In this document: positions 60,258 to 64,000 of the stretch, one piece after another
Position numbering within the stretch: position 1 is the stretch's first letter
How the letters are laid out: every line of letters starts with the position of its first letter
From: Candidatus Poribacteria bacterium
GTDB lineage: Bacteria > Poribacteria > WGA-4E > WGA-3G
Length of the DNA stretch: 64,000 nt
NCBI GenBank assembly: GCA_028824685.1
Contig: JAPPCZ010000112.1
Span: 1 to 64,000, forward strand
Reading direction: 5' to 3'
The notes under the pieces: generated by a model
What the model was told of the DNA's origin: nothing
Database searches by the model: none
The model's input: the letters and a program-made list of their open reading frames with translations, nothing else
Position numbers and translations under genes: made by a program

Positions 60258-60393
60258 GTCGGGTTTCGCTTGCGACACCCGACAAATCATGCAGAATATC
60301 ATACGTATGTTCTGCCACGCGCATTTGGCGTTGATTTAGACATGAAAACCTGATGAAACAAAGCATGTCGGGTGTCGCTTCGCTCTACCCGAC
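60258..60393. repeat. Pair of hairpins (GTCGGGT...ACCCGAC) between the two EutN-like genes
   Basis: GTCGGGT at 60258 pairs with ACCCGAC ending at 60283; a second hairpin, GTCGGGT at 60367 to ACCCGAC at 60393, is flanked outside by GTAGG / CCTAC so that the whole 146 bp is also a large inverted repeat. A GCATTTGGCGTTGATTTA text (about 60322), like those at 36750 and 47590, lies between them. It separates two related vertex genes, so it may have inserted after duplication. Confidence 0.75.
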
Positions 60394-60452
60394 CTACAGG
60401 CGATTATACAAAAAACTATATGACAATTTGTCAATTAGACATGGTATTACAA

Positions 60453-60740
60453 TCATGTTTTGCTCGGTTCTTCAAGCAGCGTGAGAGAATCAACAAGACC
60501 AACGATTGCTACATCCACTGGCATTCGCTTACCGGGTATAACACCTACCGCGTCTCCTCCGGTAACTATATAGACTATTTCTCCTACTCCAGCGTCCTGT
60601 AGTGTATCTACTGCGACAAGAGGTTCCGAAATAGGATTATGATTTTCATCCAAAGGTTGCACGACAAGAAGGCGTGTGCCTTCTAAACTCGGGTCTTTTC
60701 GCGTTGCGACAACGGTTCCAATAACTTTACCTATGTCCAT
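60453..60740 (-). CDS. EutN/CcmL-family bacterial microcompartment vertex protein (copy 2)
   Basis: 95 residues: MDIGKVIGTVVATRKDPSLEGTRLLVVQPLDENHNPISEPLVAVDTLQDAGVGEIVYIVTGGDAVGVIPG. Same BMC-P fold as copy 1, with the AVD....AG.GE.V....G block. Two copies with different loops could give a mixed vertex or different shells. It lies 290 bp upstream of copy 1 on the same strand, and ~52 bp downstream of the response-regulator gene. No other microcompartment gene is in the window. Confidence 0.93.
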   Translation of the reverse strand: MDIGKVIGTVVATRKDPSLEGTRLLVVQPLDENHNPISEPLVAVDTLQDAGVGEIVYIVTGGDAVGVIPGKRMPVDVAIVGLVDSLTLLEEPSKT

Positions 60741-60792
60741 TAGTATAATCTCAATTTGATTTAATTCATTTATTTTTAGAATTCATAAACTG

Positions 60793-62226
60793 TTATTTAA
60801 TATCATATTCATTTAACTTAGTATGTAACGTATTCCGATTGATCCCAAGTATCTCTGATGCTTTGCTGCGGTTTCCATCCGTGTGTTCAAGGACAATTTC
60901 AAAAAGTGGTTTTTCAAAAACAGATCGAATTGCAGCATATAATTGTCCTGCATCCGCCTCGGATTCCAAATAACGCTCCACTTCACCCTGGAGAAGTGCA
61001 TGAATTTGTTGGTCAGGATTTTGGTTGTCTATTGTGCTATCTGAAATCGGTTTGTCAAAAATTTGTGCAAAATGTTCTGTGAGCAGCATCTGCCCAGAAC
61101 ACATTACAAGCGCGCGTTTGATAGCATTCTCAAGTTCACGCACATTGCCGGGCCACTCATATTCAATAAGTTTCATTATTGTTTCAGAGGAAATTCCTAT
61201 TTTGGGAAGTTGATATTCTTGTGCAAAACGGCTTGTAAATAGGTCAATAAGTTCTGGAATATCCTCTTTGCGTTCCCTGAGAGGCGGCAGCGAAATCGGC
61301 ACAACATTCAAACGATAATAAAGATCATCTCGAAATGTTTTTTGTGAAATTGCAGTATCAAGTTTTCGGTTAGTCGCAGCAATGATACGTACATTTACAG
61401 GTCGTGTTTCGTTACTACCCACGGGTTCTATTTTTCGTTCTTGGAGAACGCGTAACAACTTCATCTGGACATCAATAGGCAATTCGCCAACTTCGTCAAG
61501 AAAAATTGTTCCGCTATCTGCCTGTTCAAATTTACCTTTCCGGTCAGCATGTGCATCTGTAAACGCACCTTTGACATGCCCAAAAAGCGTGCTTTCAATA
61601 AGACTCGGCGGGATAGCGCTACAATCAACTACAACAAACGGATTTTCACTACGCGGGCTATTTTGATGGATCAGTTCCGCTACCAATTCTTTTCCGGTGC
61701 CACTTTCTCCCATAATAAGAACGGTTTCGTCACTGACAGCAGCGCGCCCAATTATCTGATAAACAGTTTGCATAGTAGGACTCTGTCCGACCATTCTACC
61801 TTGTCCGTCAATTGACTGTGCGGTTTGCGCTACACCGATTTCTGTTTCCTCTTTTGTAATACTTGCTGCAGATGCTGCGCGGTCTACCAAATCAAGCAAT
61901 TCATTCCGGTCAACAGGTTTGGTAAGATAACTATAAGCTTGACGTTTGGCAGCTTCAATCGCTGTTTGTGTTGTGCCGTGACCAGTAATAACAATAATAG
62001 CTGCTGTCGGATTCAAATCCTGAATAGATTCTATTAACTCTAATCCATCAGCATCTCCTAAAAAAATATCAAGCAGAATGACATCAAACTCATCTTTCTG
62101 AACACAATCAATAGCCTCTTTCCCATTACGTGCTTTGACTGTGTGGTATCCTGCCTTATTAAGAGCGGCACTTAAAACTGAACGTAGACTGTGGTCGTCA
62201 TCGGCAATTAGAACTGAATAAGACAT
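60793..62226 (-). CDS. NtrC-family sigma54-dependent response regulator
   Basis: 477 residues. Receiver domain (1-120): VLIADDDHSLRSVLSAALNKAGYHTVKARNGKEAID, phosphoacceptor Asp53 in ILLDIFLGDADG, VITGHG and TKP lysine. AAA+ domain (~145-380): Walker A GESGTGKE (173-180), GAFTDA loop (220-225; the usual sigma54-contact sequence is GAFTGA), Walker B GTIFLDEVGELP, Arg fingers in LPPLRERKEDIPEL. C-terminal Fis-type HTH (NRSKASEILGINRNTLHTKLNEYDIK). It should activate sigma54 promoters after phosphorylation by the kinase encoded next upstream. The Gly-to-Asp change in the loop may weaken sigma54 contact. Confidence 0.95.
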   Translation of the reverse strand: MSYSVLIADDDHSLRSVLSAALNKAGYHTVKARNGKEAIDCVQKDEFDVILLDIFLGDADGLELIESIQDLNPTAAIIVITGHGTTQTAIEAAKRQAYSYLTKPVDRNELLDLVDRAASAASITKEETEIGVAQTAQSIDGQGRMVGQSPTMQTVYQIIGRAAVSDETVLIMGESGTGKELVAELIHQNSPRSENPFVVVDCSAIPPSLIESTLFGHVKGAFTDAHADRKGKFEQADSGTIFLDEVGELPIDVQMKLLRVLQERKIEPVGSNETRPVNVRIIAATNRKLDTAISQKTFRDDLYYRLNVVPISLPPLRERKEDIPELIDLFTSRFAQEYQLPKIGISSETIMKLIEYEWPGNVRELENAIKRALVMCSGQMLLTEHFAQIFDKPISDSTIDNQNPDQQIHALLQGEVERYLESEADAGQLYAAIRSVFEKPLFEIVLEHTDGNRSKASEILGINRNTLHTKLNEYDIK

Positions 62227-62282
62227 AATTTGTTTACCTGTAGCTATTGGTTACTAATAGTCTATTCTTAATACTGAAGAAA

Positions 62283-63836
62283 CTAAACTGTATTAGGAAG
62301 CGATATGATAAAAGCGGTGCCGGTTGCCAGATTAGCATCAACCTCAATACTGCCTCCGTGTTCTGCTAAAATCTTTTGACTGATGTAAAGTCCAAGCCCA
62401 GTTCCCTTCTGTTTTGTGGTATAAAAAGCATCAAAGAGATTTGGAACGTCGCCAGACGGAATACCTGGCCCCGTATCTTGAAAACGAATATAAACGTTTT
62501 CAGATTCCGCTTCTGTGTACGTCTGAATTGTCAGAGTGCCTCCATCTTCCATCGCTTCAATTGCATTAGAAAACAGATTCAGAACAACTTGTGTGATTCC
62601 ATCTTGATTAATATATACTAACGGGCACTCCCCGTATTCGCGAACGACATTGATATTTTGTCGGTCAAATTCGGGCTGATAGGTGGCGAGGCAGTTGTCA
62701 AGTAATTTGTGTGCGTCACAAAGTTCCGCATCCGTCATTGCCGGTTTACCGAAGGCAAGCAATTGTTCAATAGATCGGTTAAGTCGGTCTACCTCTTTGA
62801 TAATGATTGCAGTGTATTCGTCAATTTCTGCCTGTTCCTCTTTTGGTAACGGTGCAAATCGATCAGTCGGTTCACTGAGAAGTTGTGTTGCTAATCGAAT
62901 ACTACCTAACGGATTTCGCACCTCATGTGCTATGGTTGTTACCAATTTACCGAGCGCTGCCAGACGTTCTGATTGAACCAATGCGTCAATTGTCTGCTTA
63001 ATTTTAACACGCTGAGCGATAATTGAGGCGATAATTTCCAGCACCTGTAAGTCCTCAGATGCTGAAAGTTCATCTTTCGCTTTGTCAATCCTTAGCGTGC
63101 CAATGATTTGATCTTCTACTATCACGGGTAAGCACCAGAAAGCGATATTATCTTTGGATTCAACCCGTTCAGGTAGAAAAAGTTTTACAGATGGCGTAGG
63201 GATGCGTTGCTGCGGGACACCAATCGCCTTACCATCTGCCAAAACTCTTTTCTCAATTTCCTCTATTTGGTGATCAGTTCCACGTTTTTGTTCTGCTGCC
63301 GTTAACCCCAAAATCACTTCAACAGATGTAACCATCTCCCCATTTGCATAAAGGTTTAAGGTGCCACGATAAATTCCAAGTCGTTCTGAAAGGATTTCAA
63401 TAATCCGTTGAAAAAGTTCTTCAAATTCAAGCGCGTCATTTGTTGCTTGACTTACTTCAAAAACGGTGGACAGGTCGCGCACCCGCTTTTCTAAAGTCGT
63501 CTTTGCCGTGCTTATCCTATCCATCTCTTTAGCGCGATTTAAGCGCTGAATTCGCAGTTGACGAATCGTCCTGACAAACAAAAATGCTACAACTGGATAT
63601 AGGAATGCTACCGTAAAGTTTTCTATTTGTTGTGGATGTTGTAAAACATATACCCAATTGGCGGCGGTCGTCAATCCAAGCAGTAAATTCTGATTACGCG
63701 AACTTTCATAAATAGCGGCTAACAACATCACACCGTAGTAAAGGTGTGAAACGGTAAAATAGTAGTGATGCGTTCCCGATACATATATAAAAATATTAGC
63801 ACACAGCACACCGAGTGCTAAAAATAGTGTTTTCAT
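62283..63836 (-). CDS. Membrane-bound sensor histidine kinase (NtrB/AtoS-like, with GAF domain)
   Basis: 517 residues. Four to five helices in the first ~90 residues (5TM-like sensor), a coiled linker, a GAF domain (~140-275), then the kinase: HisKA with H304 in TIAHEVRNPLGSIRLA and HATPase with YINQDGITQVVLNLFSNAIEAM (N box), FQDTGPGIP (G1) and GTGLGLYISQKILAEHGGSI (G2). It is encoded ~56 bp upstream of the NtrC-like regulator in the same direction and most likely phosphorylates it. The signal is unknown. Confidence 0.95.
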   Translation of the reverse strand: MKTLFLALGVLCANIFIYVSGTHHYYFTVSHLYYGVMLLAAIYESSRNQNLLLGLTTAANWVYVLQHPQQIENFTVAFLYPVVAFLFVRTIRQLRIQRLNRAKEMDRISTAKTTLEKRVRDLSTVFEVSQATNDALEFEELFQRIIEILSERLGIYRGTLNLYANGEMVTSVEVILGLTAAEQKRGTDHQIEEIEKRVLADGKAIGVPQQRIPTPSVKLFLPERVESKDNIAFWCLPVIVEDQIIGTLRIDKAKDELSASEDLQVLEIIASIIAQRVKIKQTIDALVQSERLAALGKLVTTIAHEVRNPLGSIRLATQLLSEPTDRFAPLPKEEQAEIDEYTAIIIKEVDRLNRSIEQLLAFGKPAMTDAELCDAHKLLDNCLATYQPEFDRQNINVVREYGECPLVYINQDGITQVVLNLFSNAIEAMEDGGTLTIQTYTEAESENVYIRFQDTGPGIPSGDVPNLFDAFYTTKQKGTGLGLYISQKILAEHGGSIEVDANLATGTAFIISLPNTV

Positions 63837-64000
63837 GAGATATTCGCATGTCGTTTGGAATTATGACGGATCCCAAATGTGATAATAGCCAAGATTCTTT
63901 ACAAACAAATAAGAAAATTTCAGAGTTTTCAGAGTCAACTCTAAAATTGCTATTTTGTCAAAAGCGCTAAGAATCCTTATTAGGACTGACTTTATCGGTA
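63837..64000. other. Right-edge intergenic tail
   Basis: 164 bp upstream of the kinase gene. No gene is seen to the edge. A promoter for the kinase operon is expected here but cannot be placed. A Met-rich or signal-like frame does not extend across it. Confidence 0.5.

Overview
The window is most likely a chromosomal piece of an uncultured bacterium of the Candidatus Poribacteria type. This is an inference from gene content: a phytanoyl-CoA dioxygenase, a ThuA-like protein, several SDRs, an FGE-like protein, a CotH protein, EutN/CcmL vertex proteins, a C25/PorU-like protease, and intergenic spaces filled with dispersed palindromic repeats. The left edge holds the first ~33 nt of a 16S rRNA gene on the minus strand, with a consensus promoter and a boxA-like leader. 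Extending the window to the left would settle the taxonomy. No phage, plasmid or complete insertion sequence was seen. I found no tRNA and no CRISPR array by eye.

Layout. 1-1.1 kb: 16S 5' end and a membrane-anchored acidic protein. 1.1-9.5 kb: an accessory island with a repeat cluster, a dead MoaD fragment, a polysaccharide deacetylase, a two-gene coiled-coil/membrane protein, a large adenine methyltransferase with a nuclease-like N-terminus (type ISP/Eco57I-like), MoaD, a HicAB pair whose toxin has a frameshift, and a DUF6884-like protein. 9.2-10.9 kb: related small membrane proteins plus one remnant. 11-18.6 kb (minus): sugar isomerase-like and glycan-related genes, SDR, a CBM9-like secreted protein, BioA, and a ferredoxin fused to a membrane domain. 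18.66-19.0 kb: a 335-bp MITE with an 8-bp target duplication in front of hisC. 19-22.4 kb: hisC, ispG and an FGE-like secreted protein. 22.7-27.8 kb: an envelope glycan cluster (GT39-like, GT4, deacetylase, methyltransferase) ending tail to tail with uppP. 27.8-32.5 kb (minus): PhyH, an epimerase, and a methyltransferase whose target-recognition domain is a separate gene. 32.7-36.6 kb: a two-domain multicopper oxidase and a Fe(III)-type binding protein and permease. 36.6-42.6 kb: DUF4956, CotH, an ECF sigma factor, a zinc-finger anti-sigma and an RseB-like protein. 42.6-45.4 kb: dienelactone hydrolase, SDR, ThuA-like. 45.9-49.9 kb: a thioredoxin-type lipoprotein beside an ECF sigma factor fused to a copy of the same module that has lost its CxxC. 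50.4-53.9 kb: tandem NPCBM-like proteins, Ndk, GNAT. 53.9-63.8 kb (minus): PorU-like protease, lipoprotein, two EutN/CcmL proteins, and an NtrC/NtrB-type two-component pair.

How genes fit together. The oxidase, binding protein and permease suggest iron oxidation and uptake, although no ATPase gene is present. CotH and the ECF sigma gene share an ECF-type promoter motif (GAACC-N16-GTC), suggesting a sigma-driven regulon that includes its own gene. The most novel leads are the sigma-thioredoxin fusion; a shared C-terminal tail (VEPxxKLxxxWxxLK) on three secreted beta-sandwich proteins, which may be an undescribed sorting or anchoring signal; the MITE; and the split methyltransferase/recognition-domain operon. 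All function calls come from reading motifs by eye, without a database search.
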